DNA of 41,211 bases, taken from NCBI RefSeq assembly GCF_000716445.1, contig NZ_JNWK01000065.1:1-41211 (forward strand), in the 5' to 3' direction. Shown piece by piece: positions 24,458 through 33,047 of the stretch. How positions within the stretch are numbered: position 1 is the first letter of the stretch; each line of letters begins with the position of its first letter. The position numbers and the translations under genes are program-made. This stretch comes from Streptomyces wedmorensis. Lineage in GTDB: Bacteria; Actinomycetota; Actinomycetes; Streptomycetales; Streptomycetaceae. The notes beneath the pieces were generated by a model. The model was given only the letters and a program-made list of their open reading frames with translations, did no database searches and was not told where the DNA came from.

Positions 24458-24573
24458 TAACGACCTCGTGCATGGTAGGCATCGCTGCAGGTCAGCGCTT
24501 TGCGTCTCCGCGGAGCCCGCATCGTTGACCTGCACAGATGCAGCGACGGCTCCTCTCGTGCACGAGGTCGTTA
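24458..24573. mobile_element. 116-bp MITE-like element with 15-bp terminal inverted repeats
   Basis: TAACGACCTCGTGCA at the left and its exact complement at the right enclose a non-coding, partly self-complementary core (GCAGGTCA with TGACCTGC). The ends resemble those of the IS at 18711-19754 (TAACGAGCTCGTGCACGGT against TAACGACCTCGTGCATGGT), suggesting mobilisation by that family. The right end directly abuts the next IS5 at 24574. Confidence 0.65.
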
Positions 24574-24582
24574 CTGATCGTT

Positions 24583-25403
24583 TCAGAATGAGGTTCGGAG
24601 TCGTCTCAGGCAGATGATGCTGCAGGCGAGTTGGAGCAGGCCGAGGTGGAGATCTGCACGTATCTCGTAGCGGATCCGCAGTCGTTTGAACGGGTGGAGC
24701 CAGGCGAAGGTCCGTTCCACGACCTAGCGGGTCATGCCCAGCCCCGAGCCGTGCGGGACACCTCGACGGGCGATCTTGGGTGTGATGCCACGGGCCGGGA
24801 GGATGCGCCGGTACTTGTCGTAGTCGTAGTCGTAGTCGTAGCCGCGGTCGGCGAACAACCGGCCCGGCCGGTGCCGAGGCCGCCCGCGGCCCCCTCGGAT
24901 GCGGGGGACCGCGTCCAGCAGCGGCGTCAGCTGGGTGACGTCGTGCCTGTTTCCGCCGGTCAGCGAGACGGGGAGGGGTGTGCCGTGTCGGTCGACGATC
25001 AGGTGGTGCTTGTTGCCCGGCCGCGCGCGGTCGACCGGCGAAGGTCCGGTGTGAGCCCCCCTTTCAGGGCCCGGACGTGCGAGCCGTCGATCGCGCAGTC
25101 GTCCATGTCCAGCAGACCGGCCTTGCGCAGCTCGGCCAGGAGGACCTCGTGCAGGCGGGGCCAGAGGCTGGCCTCGGTCCAGTCCCGCAGGCGCCGCCAG
25201 GCGGTCACTCCACTGCAGCCAGTCCGCTCAGCGGGCACGTCTCTCCAGCTCACGTTCTTGCGCAGCACGTAAACGATGCCCCGCAGGGCCGCCTGGTCGT
25301 CCGCCGGCAGGCGCCCGGGATACCGATGACGCCGCGGCGGCCGGGGCGGCAGCAGCGGGGCGATGCGTTCCCACAGGTCATCAGGCACAAGATCATCCGA
25401 CAC
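24583..25403 (-). pseudogene. IS5-family transposase with G-run frameshift and amber codon
   Basis: VSDDLVPDDLWERIAPLLPPRPPRRHRYPGRLPADDQAALRGIVYVLRKNVSWRDVP leads to LDMDDCAIDGSHVRALKGG. There the zero frame runs off, and the -1 frame (slip on AAAGGGGGGC near 25060) continues AHTGPSPVDRARPGNKHHLIVDRHGTPLPVSLTGGNRHD, LFADRGYDYDYDYDKYRR and VVERTFAWLHPFKRLRIRYE. With a -1 shift the length is 273 codons. A TAG near 24733 replaces the Trp expected in MTRWVVERTFAW, so the gene is dead even if frameshifting is programmed. (GTCGTA)x4 at 24817-24840 expands Tyr-Asp after the second catalytic Asp. Confidence 0.87.
24817..24840. repeat. hexanucleotide repeat (GTCGTA)x4
   Basis: Four perfect tandem copies in the IS5 transposase pseudogene encode a YDYDYDYD expansion. 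The repeat keeps frame. Confidence 0.9.
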
Positions 25404-25696
25404 TCGCACCACTCTGCCGCCACCGGACCCGCCCGCCAAGCCCTCACACCGAACTCATTCTGAAACGATCAGCAAGTGCATGGGCGACGGCGGCCTCCTG
25501 ATCGCGGCGGGCGGCGCGCCCTGCGGTGAGGAAGGCGGCTGCGGCGGGCCGTGCGTGGGCGCTCCTGCTCGGACGGACTCGGACGGGTCGGGTGCGGAGA
25601 CGAGCGCATGCACCTGTGTCCGGCAACGGTTCCCCGATGTACGGAACCGTTGCCGGACGGTGAGGCCGAAGGACGGGTGGAGGCGGAAACTCCGGA

Positions 25697-27502
25697 TCAG
25701 CTCATGGTGGTGATGGTGTTCCAGCCGCTGGCGCCCACCACCGTGCTCGGGCCGTCGACCGGGGTAGTACCGGACGTCCCGCCCTCGTAGAACCGCAGGG
25801 TGCCGGTGCCGTCGGCGGTGGTCGTCCACATGTCGGCGGTGCCGTCGCGGTCGGCGTCGGCGCCGCCCGCGATCAGCGGACGGTTGGCGGTCGTGTAGTT
25901 GGTGCCGTAGGTGGTGCGGCTGCCGAACGTGCCGTCGGCGCGGCCGCGGTAGAGGTACAGGACGCCGTCCCGGGTGTCCCGCGCGAGGAGGTCGGGGAGG
26001 TTGTCGCGGGTGACGTCGCCGGGGGCGGTGAGGGTCATCGGGTCCCAGCCGCCGTTGCCGATCTCACGGGCGGCCTTCACGGCGGGGGCTCCGGTCGCGG
26101 CCAGGTCGTTCTCGTACAGCCACAGCTTGTTTTCCGCCGCGACGACCAGGTCGGTACGGCCGTCGCCGGTCATGTCGCCGGCGCTGACCACCTGTGCGTC
26201 GGCCGCCACCGTCCCCAGGACGGCCGGGGGCCTCAGCCGTCCGTCCATGCCGCCGGGGTACACGCGCAACTGGGTGCCGATCCGGGCGACGAGGTCCTCA
26301 TGGCCGTCGCCGGTCCAGTCGCCCCGGTGGCTGACCGAGGCGCCGAGCCAGCCGCCGTTGCCGAGCTGGTGGCGCGAGGTGACCCCGCCCCGGCCGTCGC
26401 CCGGATAGACGTAGAGGGCGCCCGTAGTGTCGACGGCGACCAGGTCCGGCGTGCCGCCGGAGCCGCGCAGGTCCCCGGGGACGTGGACGGGGGCGGGCTG
26501 GTCCCCGGCGCGGACGACGACGGGGGCGTGGTCCGAGAAGCCGTTGGGCGTCACGCCCTCGACGTTCGCGGTTGTGTCCATGCGGTCCTCGTCGATGTCG
26601 CAGGAGGCGATGGCCCGGCTCGTCCCCGGCGCGCTCACGAAGACGTGGTCGAACTCGTGCCAGGTGTGGCTCGTGCCCGTCCAGCCGTGGTGGGTGGTGC
26701 CGGTGACACAGTGCTCGTACGCCCCGGTCAGCGGCGCCATCAGTGCGTTGTCCGCCTCGCGGTTGAAGTCGCCGCCGACCGCGCTCCGCCCCAGGCCGTG
26801 CCGCGTGGTGAAGCCGTCCACGAAGTCCTTCACGTTCGTGATCTGCTGCGCGATCCGGGGATCGGTGGAGCCGGGGATGATGTGTGTGTTGCAGACGGCC
26901 GTGGACCTGCCGGTCACGGCGACGCACTGCACGGGCAGCGAGCGGTAATCACTGACGGACGCCGAATTCGGCACCGCGTTCACGTGGTCCCGCGCGCTGA
27001 TCCCGCCCTTGACCGCGATCAGGTTGCCGAGCCTGCCGCCCTGGAGGACGCCGCGGCAGGGGCTGCCGTAGACGGCGGAGTTCACCGAGTCGTCGTCCCA
27101 GCGCCGGACGGGGGCGAAGTCGAAGCTCCAGCCCGCCGGGCCGAGGATCTCCTTCAGCCGCCGCTGGTGGTACCCCTCCACCTGCGTGACGCCGTCGACG
27201 ACCGCCGGGACGCCGTCCGGGGCGCCGCACACCTCCTGCATCACGATCGCGTCGGCCCGCTGCTCTTGGAGCAGCTCGACGATCTCCTGGACCTTGGCCT
27301 CGTTGTCCGCCGTCGTCAGCCGGGAGGGGCAGAAGCCTTCGGAGCCCCTGCTGCCGCCGGCCTCGCCGCAGATGTTCCACGACATGATGGTCATGGGGGA
27401 GGTCACGGCCGTCGTGGTGGCGGCCTGGGCCCCCGGGGCGGCCAGACCGAGGAGGGTCATGCCACCGGCGAGGAGCGCGGTCGGGATGCGGGTGAGTCTC
27501 AT
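25697..27502 (-). CDS. secreted endonuclease/exonuclease/phosphatase-fold protein with FG-GAP repeats
   Basis: The 601-residue product has a Sec signal (MRLTRIPTALLAGGMTLLGLAAPGAQA). Residues about 38-345 are the EEP domain: MTIMSWNICGEAGG (metal-binding Asn), AIVMQEVCG (Glu), VCNTHIIPG, VGGDFNREADN and SDHAPVVVRA (terminal Asp-His). This fold includes secreted nucleases and phosphodiesterases; the substrate is not readable. From about 350 on come five FG-GAP/VCBS repeats (GSGGTPDLVAVDTTG, GDGHEDLVARIGTQ, GDGRTDLVVAAENK, RDNLPDLLARDTRDG, DRDGTADMWTTTADG) forming a calcium-binding propeller-like region. ATG at 27502 has AGGA upstream. It is followed by a second, broken FG-GAP gene upstream on the same strand. 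Confidence 0.9.
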   Translation of the reverse strand: MRLTRIPTALLAGGMTLLGLAAPGAQAATTTAVTSPMTIMSWNICGEAGGSRGSEGFCPSRLTTADNEAKVQEIVELLQEQRADAIVMQEVCGAPDGVPAVVDGVTQVEGYHQRRLKEILGPAGWSFDFAPVRRWDDDSVNSAVYGSPCRGVLQGGRLGNLIAVKGGISARDHVNAVPNSASVSDYRSLPVQCVAVTGRSTAVCNTHIIPGSTDPRIAQQITNVKDFVDGFTTRHGLGRSAVGGDFNREADNALMAPLTGAYEHCVTGTTHHGWTGTSHTWHEFDHVFVSAPGTSRAIASCDIDEDRMDTTANVEGVTPNGFSDHAPVVVRAGDQPAPVHVPGDLRGSGGTPDLVAVDTTGALYVYPGDGRGGVTSRHQLGNGGWLGASVSHRGDWTGDGHEDLVARIGTQLRVYPGGMDGRLRPPAVLGTVAADAQVVSAGDMTGDGRTDLVVAAENKLWLYENDLAATGAPAVKAAREIGNGGWDPMTLTAPGDVTRDNLPDLLARDTRDGVLYLYRGRADGTFGSRTTYGTNYTTANRPLIAGGADADRDGTADMWTTTADGTGTLRFYEGGTSGTTPVDGPSTVVGASGWNTITTMS

Positions 27503-27610
27503 CGTGTGTCCTATGGGTCCTGTGGGCGGGTTCTGGTGGGTGCGGGTTCTGGTGGGAGCGGGGCGAGGGGCGGGCCTGGGGGAGGAGACTCAGGCGAGGT
27601 CGCTGGCGAT

Positions 27611-28349
27611 TCAGTTCCAGCTGCCGGAGCTGGCGCTGTCCCAGGTCATGGCCGGGTTGGCGAAGTCGGCGCCGGTGGAGGTGAACTTCCACAGGCCCGT
27701 GCGGTTGCTGCCGTCGTCCTGGACGCCGTAGCCGTACAGCATGCCGATGTCGGTCTTGCCGTCCCGTTGAAGTCGCCCGCGGCCGGCTTGCTGGCGTCGG
27801 CGTTCCAGCTGCCGGTGCCCGAGTCCCACTTCCTCGACGGGTTGGTGAAGTCGCTGCCTGTGGAGGTGAAGGTCCACAGCGCCGACACGTTGCGGCTGTC
27901 CTCGGTCTGGCCGTTGTCGTAGAGGATGCCGACGTCGGCCTTGCCGTCGCCGGTGAAGTCGCCGGTGGTGACCTTGGAGCGGTCCCAGTTCCAGGAGCCC
28001 GTGGCCGTGGCCGTGGAGACGTTGTCCCACTTCTTCGACGGGTTGGTGAAGTCCGTGCCGGTGGAGGTCAGCGTCCACAGGGCGGTCACGTTGGTGCCGT
28101 CCGTCTGCTGGCCGTTGTTGTATTCGACCAGACCCAGCCGACGAAGTCGGCGCACCAGGCGTGGGCGCTGCCGCCGTAGCCGTTGCAGCTGTTGTTCTGG
28201 TTCAGACCGTTGTGGTAGCCGCCGCCGGCGCAGGGGCCGTTGCCCGTCTGGCTCTTGGCGAGCGCCGCCATCTCGGTGAACTCGGAGGCGTGGACGGGGG
28301 TCGAGGCGAGGCCGGCGCGGATCGGACGGGGCATGACGGCACGAGACAC
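27611..28349 (-). pseudogene. CHAP-domain / FG-GAP secreted protein, collapsed
   Basis: The 5' frame reads EFTEMAALAKSQTGNGPCAGGGYHNGLNQNNSCNGYGGSAHAWCADFVGWVWSN, the start of a CHAP (Cys-His amidase/peptidase) domain with its catalytic Cys. At about 28130 it switches to a frame with FG-GAP-like repeats (NNGQQTDGTNVTALWTLTSTGTDFTNPSKKWDN, TGDFTGDGKADVGILYDNGQTEDSRNVSALWTFTSTGSDFTNPSRKWDS). A further shift near 27765 leads to GDGKTDIGMLYGYGVQDDGSNRTGLWKFTSTGADFANPAMTWDS and a stop at 27611. The CHAP His/Asn part is missing, so the two domains were joined by a deletion. It lacks a convincing signal peptide. An intact relative would be a secreted wall hydrolase. Confidence 0.78.
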
Positions 28350-28462
28350 GGAGGTACTCCTGACGGCGACATGGCGGTGCCCTGAGCAGGGGACGTGCGG
28401 GGAAGAGGAAGGGCCTGGCCCGGGAGGCGGGCGGGCGGTCGGGGTCGAGGGCCCCGGGAGGT

Positions 28463-28944
28463 TCAGCGGGCGCCGGAGCGCGCGCGGCCCTGCGCTGCGA
28501 TGGCGTGGGACACCCGGTCGAGAAGGCAGCGCATGCGCGGCAGGGCGATGTCGTCGGCGGCGCGTACGAAGAAGTAGAGGTCGAGGCCGTCGTGGATGAA
28601 GCGGGCCTTCACGTGCTCCAGCCCGTCGGCGGTACGGCGTGGGCCCAGAGGAGATCGGTGAAGACTGCGAGGGTTTCCTGGCGAGGGGCTCCCGACGGTG
28701 CCGTCAGGGAGGTCAGGATGACGCGCACGGCAGGCCAGTCCCAGCTGATGGCGTTCTGCTGGGCGGCGGGTGCGGACACCTCAGCCGAGTCTCAGCTGAT
28801 CGCCCCCGAACCGTCACCGGCCTGGGCAGACTCCCAGCTGATCGCACCGGGAGCGTCGGCGGCCTGGACCGTGGTGACGGCCGCTCCGGCGGAGAGCAGG
28901 GCGGCGAGGTCGGCGGCGGCGAGAAGTGCGGAGACGCGCGACAT
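28463..28944 (-). pseudogene. small secreted protein with AISW repeats, TGA and frameshift
   Basis: From ATG at 28944 (AAGGA upstream) the frame is MSRVSALLAAADLAALLSAGAAVTTVQAADAPGAISWESAQAGDGSGAIS-stop-DSAEVSAPAAQQNAISWDWPAVRVILTSLTAPSGAPRQETLAVFTDLLWAHAV. A frame change near 28640 then leads to TADGLEHVKARFIHDGLDLYFFVRAADDIALPRMRCLLDRVSHAIAAQGRARSGAR, ending at 28463. The stop is TGA where TGG is expected, because GAISWES, GAIS-stop-DS and NAISWDW form a three-fold repeat. It begins with a signal peptide. Function is unknown. A LuxR-type regulator starts 270 bp away on the other strand and may be a partner. Confidence 0.65.
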
Positions 28945-29215
28945 GACATTCCTTCGGTCGACGGTGCGGAGCGGTACGGAGGGGAACTGCGCGGATCGGG
29001 GGACGAAACCCTTCCTGCCCGGCGGGGAACGGGTTTTCCCGCCGCCGTCCTCGTGATCACCACTCTGCCGCCCGTCGGCAGCCCCCGGAAGGGATGACGA
29101 CTGTCGCCAAGCTGCCGGGCAGCTTGCTGCCAACGCGACCCATCTGGCTGATCTTCATCCGCCCGTCATCAGGTACTTTCGGCCGGTCAGGCTTGATGAA
29201 ACCCAGGGGGGTGAA

Positions 29216-30202
29216 GTGCTCGGAGCATGGGGGCTCGGCATCGACGAGGAATCCGTCTACCAGGAGATGCTGGTGTCTCCGGCGGGCGGCGTGGAGGAAC
29301 TGGCCGCACATCTCGGCATGACGGAGGCCCGCGTCAGGGACGCCCTCGATCAGCTGGTCGACCTCGACCTATTGGCACCGTCACAGGACGCGGGGAAGGG
29401 CCTGCGGGTGGTCTCGCCCGACGTGGGCCTGGAGGTGATGATCCGGCGGCAGGAGGAGGAACTGGCCCGCCGGCAGGAGGAGCTCGCGCGCTGCAAGGCC
29501 GCGGTGGCGAGGGCGGTCGCGGCGTACGCGCGCCTGCGGCCCAACACGGAGACGGAGCAGTCCGAGCGGCTCGTGGGTCTCGACGCGATCCAGACCTGGC
29601 TGGAGGCCCTCACGCGCGGCCTCTCCGACGAACTCATGTCGATCATGCCGGGCGGCGCTCAGTCGCAGCGAAGCCTGGACGCGTCGCGTCCGCTGGACGA
29701 GGCGGCGCTGCGGCGCGGCGTGCACATCCGGGCGGTGTACCAGGACAGCGCCCGCAAGGACGGGCCGACGCTGGCGTACGCACAGTGGACGGCGGAGCTG
29801 GGCGGCCTGGTGCGCACGAGCCCCGTGCTGCCGCCGCGCATGGTGGTCTTCAACCACAGGACCGCGCTCGTCCCGATCGACCCCGAGAACTCGAAGCTCG
29901 GGGCGCTGTGCACGTCGTCGCCCGGGATCGTCGCCTCGCTCTTGTCCCTGTTCGAGCAGACCTGGGAGACGGCGGTGCCGCTCGGCGCCGACTACCGGCA
30001 GCCGTCGGAGGACGGCATCAGCAGCAGCGACCGCGAGCTGCTGCGGCTGCTCGCTTCGGGGCTGACGGACGAGGGCGCGGGCAAGCGGCTGGGCATCTCG
30101 GTCCGGACCCTGCGCCGCCAGATGGCCGGGCTGATGGAGCGGCTCAACGCCACGAGCCGGTTCGAGGCGGGTCTCAAGGCGGCGCGCTGCGACTGGTTGT
30201 AG
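29216..30202 (+). CDS. LuxR-type HTH regulator with TrmB-like N-terminal domain
   Basis: The 328-residue product begins MLGAWGLGIDEESVYQEMLVSPAGGVEELAAHLGMTEARVRDALDQLVDLDLL, a TrmB-like winged helix. A charged coiled coil (RRQEEELARRQEELARCKAAVARAV, about 80-105), a middle sensing region (SDELMSIMPGG to SLLSLFEQTWETA) and a C-terminal LuxR helix-turn-helix (DRELLRLLASGLTDEGAGKRLGISVRTLRRQMAGLMERLNATSRFEAGLKA, about 270-320) follow. This architecture is common in Streptomyces regulators near secondary-metabolite and secreted-peptide genes. GTG at 29216 is preceded by AGGGGGG. A strong hairpin follows the stop. The divergent neighbour is the broken AISW-repeat secreted protein. Confidence 0.9.
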   Translation: MLGAWGLGIDEESVYQEMLVSPAGGVEELAAHLGMTEARVRDALDQLVDLDLLAPSQDAGKGLRVVSPDVGLEVMIRRQEEELARRQEELARCKAAVARAVAAYARLRPNTETEQSERLVGLDAIQTWLEALTRGLSDELMSIMPGGAQSQRSLDASRPLDEAALRRGVHIRAVYQDSARKDGPTLAYAQWTAELGGLVRTSPVLPPRMVVFNHRTALVPIDPENSKLGALCTSSPGIVASLLSLFEQTWETAVPLGADYRQPSEDGISSSDRELLRLLASGLTDEGAGKRLGISVRTLRRQMAGLMERLNATSRFEAGLKAARCDWL

Positions 30203-30227
30203 GCCGCCCGCGCCGGGCGAACGATGC

Positions 30228-30267
30228 GCGAAGGCCTTCTAGTCCGGAAGGACCAGAAGGCCTTCGC
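30228..30267. terminator. 13-bp stem hairpin between convergent genes
   Basis: GCGAAGGCCTTCT (30228-30240) pairs with AGAAGGCCTTCGC (30255-30267) around a 14-nt loop. It lies 25 bp after the LuxR gene and just before the stop of the opposing methylase fragment, so it may serve both. Confidence 0.85.
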
Positions 30268-30273
30268 CGTTCC

Positions 30274-31045
30274 TCAGGGTGCGATCGTGCCGTCCGCCAG
30301 GCCGTCGTGGAGGCCCTGTACCAGCTGTTCGCCCAGGCGGGCCGTGAGGCGCAGGGACTCCTCGAAGGCGGCGAGGGCGCGGAACTGCTCCCCGAAGCGG
30401 CGCTGTTCGGCCAGGGACAGGCGCGGCAGCTGGAGGCGGCGGACGTCGAGCCGGGTCGCCGTGGAGGCGTAGCTGCTGGCCTGGCGGGTGTTGACGGTGG
30501 CGCGCAGGAAGCCCGCCAGGAACCAGGGGTCGAGGGCCGCCGGGTCGGGGCGCAGGAGCTGGAGGTTGCGGCCGAGGGCGCCGGCCGCGTCGGCTGCGGT
30601 GACAACCCGGACCGCCGTGCCGCCGCCCAGGACGGGGACGACGACGTCGTCGGCGGCGAGGAGCACCGGCTCCTCGGGCGGGCCGTCGGGGAGCGTGCCG
30701 GACGGCGGCTGGGCGACGAGGACGTCGTGGTCGGTGAGGACGGCGACGGGCGCGCCCGTCGGAGCCGTACCGGTGCCGCCCGCGCGCAGGACGAGGGCGC
30801 CGGAGCGGGCGAGTTCGCCGACGGTCGTCGCGTGCCTGCGTGCCTGCGTGCCTGCGTGCCTGCGTGCCTGCGTGCCTGCGGGCCGGGGAGCCGGCGGGGG
30901 CGGGTCCGGTCACGGGCAGCGGGGTGAGCCCCTGGGGGCGGCGGAGGGTCTCGGTCAGCCGCTCGCGTACCCCGGCCAGCTGGGCCGCGCCCTCGGCGGC
31001 GGCCGGGGGCGGGAGTTGGAGGATCGGGGCCGGGTGCGTACCGAA
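30274..31045 (-). pseudogene. N-6 DNA methylase, C-terminal (specificity-like) part only
   Basis: The readable end is ATTVGELARSGALVLRAGGTGTAPTGAPVAVLTDHDVLVAQPPSGTLPDGPPEEPVLLAADDVVVPVLGGGTAVRVVTAADAAGALGRNLQLLRPDPAALDPWFLAGFLRATVNTRQASSYASTATRLDVRRLQLPRLSLAEQRRFGEQFRALAAFEESLRL. This resembles the C-terminal target-recognition region of Streptomyces N-6 adenine DNA methylases. Upstream, APILQLPPPAAAEGAAQLAGVRERLTETLRRPQGLTPLPVTGPAPA is in another frame. The two are separated by six copies of an 8-bp repeat that leaves them out of register. The catalytic NPPY domain is absent, and the 5' side is joined at about 31045 to an integrase remnant. Confidence 0.7.
30831..30878. repeat. octanucleotide repeat (CGTGCCTG)x6 in the methylase remnant
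   Basis: Six perfect 8-bp units, reading HAGTQARR in the methylase direction. Because 8 is not a multiple of 3, each unit gained or lost shifts the frame. With six copies the upstream and downstream methylase frames are out of register; by my count seven or four copies would align them. Confidence 0.9.
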
Positions 31046-31430
31046 TCGATCCAGACAGACCTCCACCCACCCGTAGACCGGGTTGAGGAGGTAGTCCATG
31101 AATAGGCCGAGGCCCCCTGGTAGTTGCGGAGTGTCGACTTGGCACGGTTGTGCCGCATCACCAGGTCCGCCATCCACTCGTCGATGTGCGCAGCCGTCCG
31201 GTGTTATGGGTATTCGTTTGTGAACTGCTGGAACGTTGCGATGACCCGAACGTTGCGATGACCCGGCGGCGGCCGTCGATGGTCCCCGGCTGAAGTCCCC
31301 GACCACCCAACTGCTGCCATGCCCAGCCAGACAGCATCGCGTCGAGTACCGCGTCCTCGGGGTGCAGCAGATGCCCAGCTCCAGGACCGCCGCCCCGTGC
31401 GCTTCCCTCGTACCGTCGGACACTCCCCAC
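31046..31430 (-). pseudogene. tyrosine recombinase/integrase N-terminal remnant
   Basis: Joined across frames the strand reads EDAVLDAMLSGWAWQQLGGRGLQPGTIDGRRRVIATFQQFTNEYP, then HIDEWMADLVMRHNRAKSTLRNYQGGLGLFMDYLLNPVYGWVEVCLDRFGTHP. This matches the SAM-like N-terminal core-binding domain of actinomycete tyrosine recombinases (LRNY, FLxYL, YGW patterns). A perfect 17-bp tandem duplication (31231-31247 and 31248-31264) and another shift near 31115 break the frame. The catalytic R-H-R-Y domain is absent; the sequence passes straight into the methylase remnant. Confidence 0.72.
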
Positions 31431-31518
31431 CCTCTCTCGCCAGAGGGTGGAGGCATGCATCTGATGAATGAACCCTGTAAAATGAGCAGGTCAATGGCTG
31501 GATGAGGTTCACTGGGCA

Positions 31519-32382
31519 TCAAGCAGTCAGCCGGTAAACTTCCCGCAGTTCAGGGCCAACGGCCACCGGCCGACCCTGCAGCAGATGCAATTCCCCGGGG
31601 TCCACCCGCAGGCACCCGCGGCGGTCTGCGACACAACGCTCGGTGGCTTCGCTCAGGTTGTGCCACAGATGCCACCGGTCCGCGACCTGGATCGCCTGCG
31701 GTGCCCCGGCGGTGGCGCCTTCTGCGAAGAACGGCGCCCGGTCTCGGCAGACGACCTCGACACTGGGCCGCTGGGCGAGCCGGGCGGCCAGGCTCGATGC
31801 TTCTCGATCAGGCAGGAGACCGATCGGACGGCGGGTTTCGACGTCCATCAGGACCGTGCCGTAGTGGCTGCCCTTGCGGGCGGCGTACTCGTCGACGCCG
31901 ACCACTCGCGGCGTCGGCACTTGTGGCTCGGGCAGCGCTTCGACCAGGCGCAAGACCGTACTCCGGCTGATGGGCATGCCGAGCACGCCAGCCAGGCGGG
32001 CGCCGGCTCGACCGGCCAGGGCAAGGCCGACTGGGGTCAGGGTGGAACGCAGCCGCTCGGTGCGCTGGCCATACCTGCGGGTCAGGCTGGGTATCTGCTC
32101 CACGAACGTCCGGCGCGGGCACTTGGTGTTCTTGCACCGGAACCGCCGGACCCGCAGCTGGAGTACGACGCTTCGTCCGGAGCTCGGGACAGCAGCGAGA
32201 AACCGAGGGTAGGAGCTGTGAACCCGGGTCGAGCAGGCTCCGCAGCCCGGGCAGGCGGCGCCGGCCGTGGTGCATTGCGCATCAAGACGCCCTTTCTCCC
32301 TCTCCGCGTCCACCGACAGCACCGCGATGTCTGCGACCGCCGGGAACAGAAGCTCCTACAGCCGGAGCACGACCTCTTCCAC
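31519..32382 (-). pseudogene. ISL3-family transposase, C-terminus missing, amber codon 9
   Basis: From GTG at 32382 the frame is [103 protein letters not shown], a typical ISL3 N-terminus with two Cys pairs. [83 protein letters not shown] follow (two catalytic acids and the WHLW motif). It ends at 31519 without the third catalytic residue or the RxKxxKRQMYGRA tail. The TAG at 32358-32356 and the missing third of the gene make it inactive. Confidence 0.88.
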
Positions 32383-32481
32383 GGCCCGGACTGTCAGCCC
32401 GGCGGCACTGACCATCATCTATTTTCGGGCGACTTCGCATGCCGCTCGGGAACGCCCAGCTGTCGCTCACCGTGCCGACTG

Positions 32482-32521
32482 CACGGAACCTGAGCCAGAA
32501 CCGCTACCCGTGAACAAAGCC
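32482..32521 (-). repeat. terminal repeat of the ISL3 fragment
   Basis: Outer sequence CGTGAACAAAGCC (32509-32521), preceded inward by GAACCGCTACC. On the complement this reads GGCTTTGTTCACGGGTAGC, matching the outer part of the repeat at 38258 (GGCTTTGTCCACGGGTAGT). It marks the 5' end of the 31.5-32.5 kb ISL3. Confidence 0.7.
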
Positions 32522-33047
32522 AAACCGGGCGATGAAGAGGTGCGAGGCGTACGCGAACGAGCAGGAGGTTCCCACCTCCTGGTCGCGGTCATGACGCGCA
32601 CGCACAGGGCGAAGGCCGGCAAGGGCCCGGCCGAGTGGGTGTTGCCGCTGCCCGAGGGCCAGACGTCTCACACGTCTTCCACCCGGGTGGAGGAATCTGC
32701 TCGGGTTCTGGAACGGTGCTTGACCGATGGGCCGGAGGGAACGTACTTTCGTCCGCGCCGACTCGTGACTGGAAGGGGTGAGGTCGGATGTCGATCTTCT
32801 CCGACCTGAATCGCCTCACTCGACAGAGCGCCTGGGTTCCGGGCCGTGTAGCACACGGCTGCTGAGCAGGCATACCCCGGAGTGCCCTTTTCCGGCCCGG
32901 GTTCTCTCTTTTCTGACATTCCTGTGGCGTGTCGTTGTGTGCATACCGGCGCACGCCTCAAAAATCCTCCCTCTGTGTACTGAACAGAAGGTCTGATATG
33001 GCGACCCGTGCAAGCAGTTCCCCCATGCGCCGAGATGAGAAGAAGTC
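32522..33047. other. upstream region of the xdh operon, no gene seen
   Basis: A plus-strand stretch around 32591 (VMTRTHRAKAGKGPAEWVLPLPEG) looks like a leftover of a coding region but is too short to name. From about 32880 the DNA becomes clearly more AT-rich, as expected for a promoter/leader before xdhA. I cannot define -35 and -10 boxes with confidence. Confidence 0.45.

Larger units (their letters stand above)
24574..25472. mobile_element. IS5-family insertion sequence (899 bp), dead
   Basis: Perfect 19-bp inverted repeats CTGATCGTTTCAGAATGAG end the element on both sides, with similarity continuing to TTCGG. It contains one transposase on the minus strand whose stop codon lies within the left repeat. 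Confidence 0.88.
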
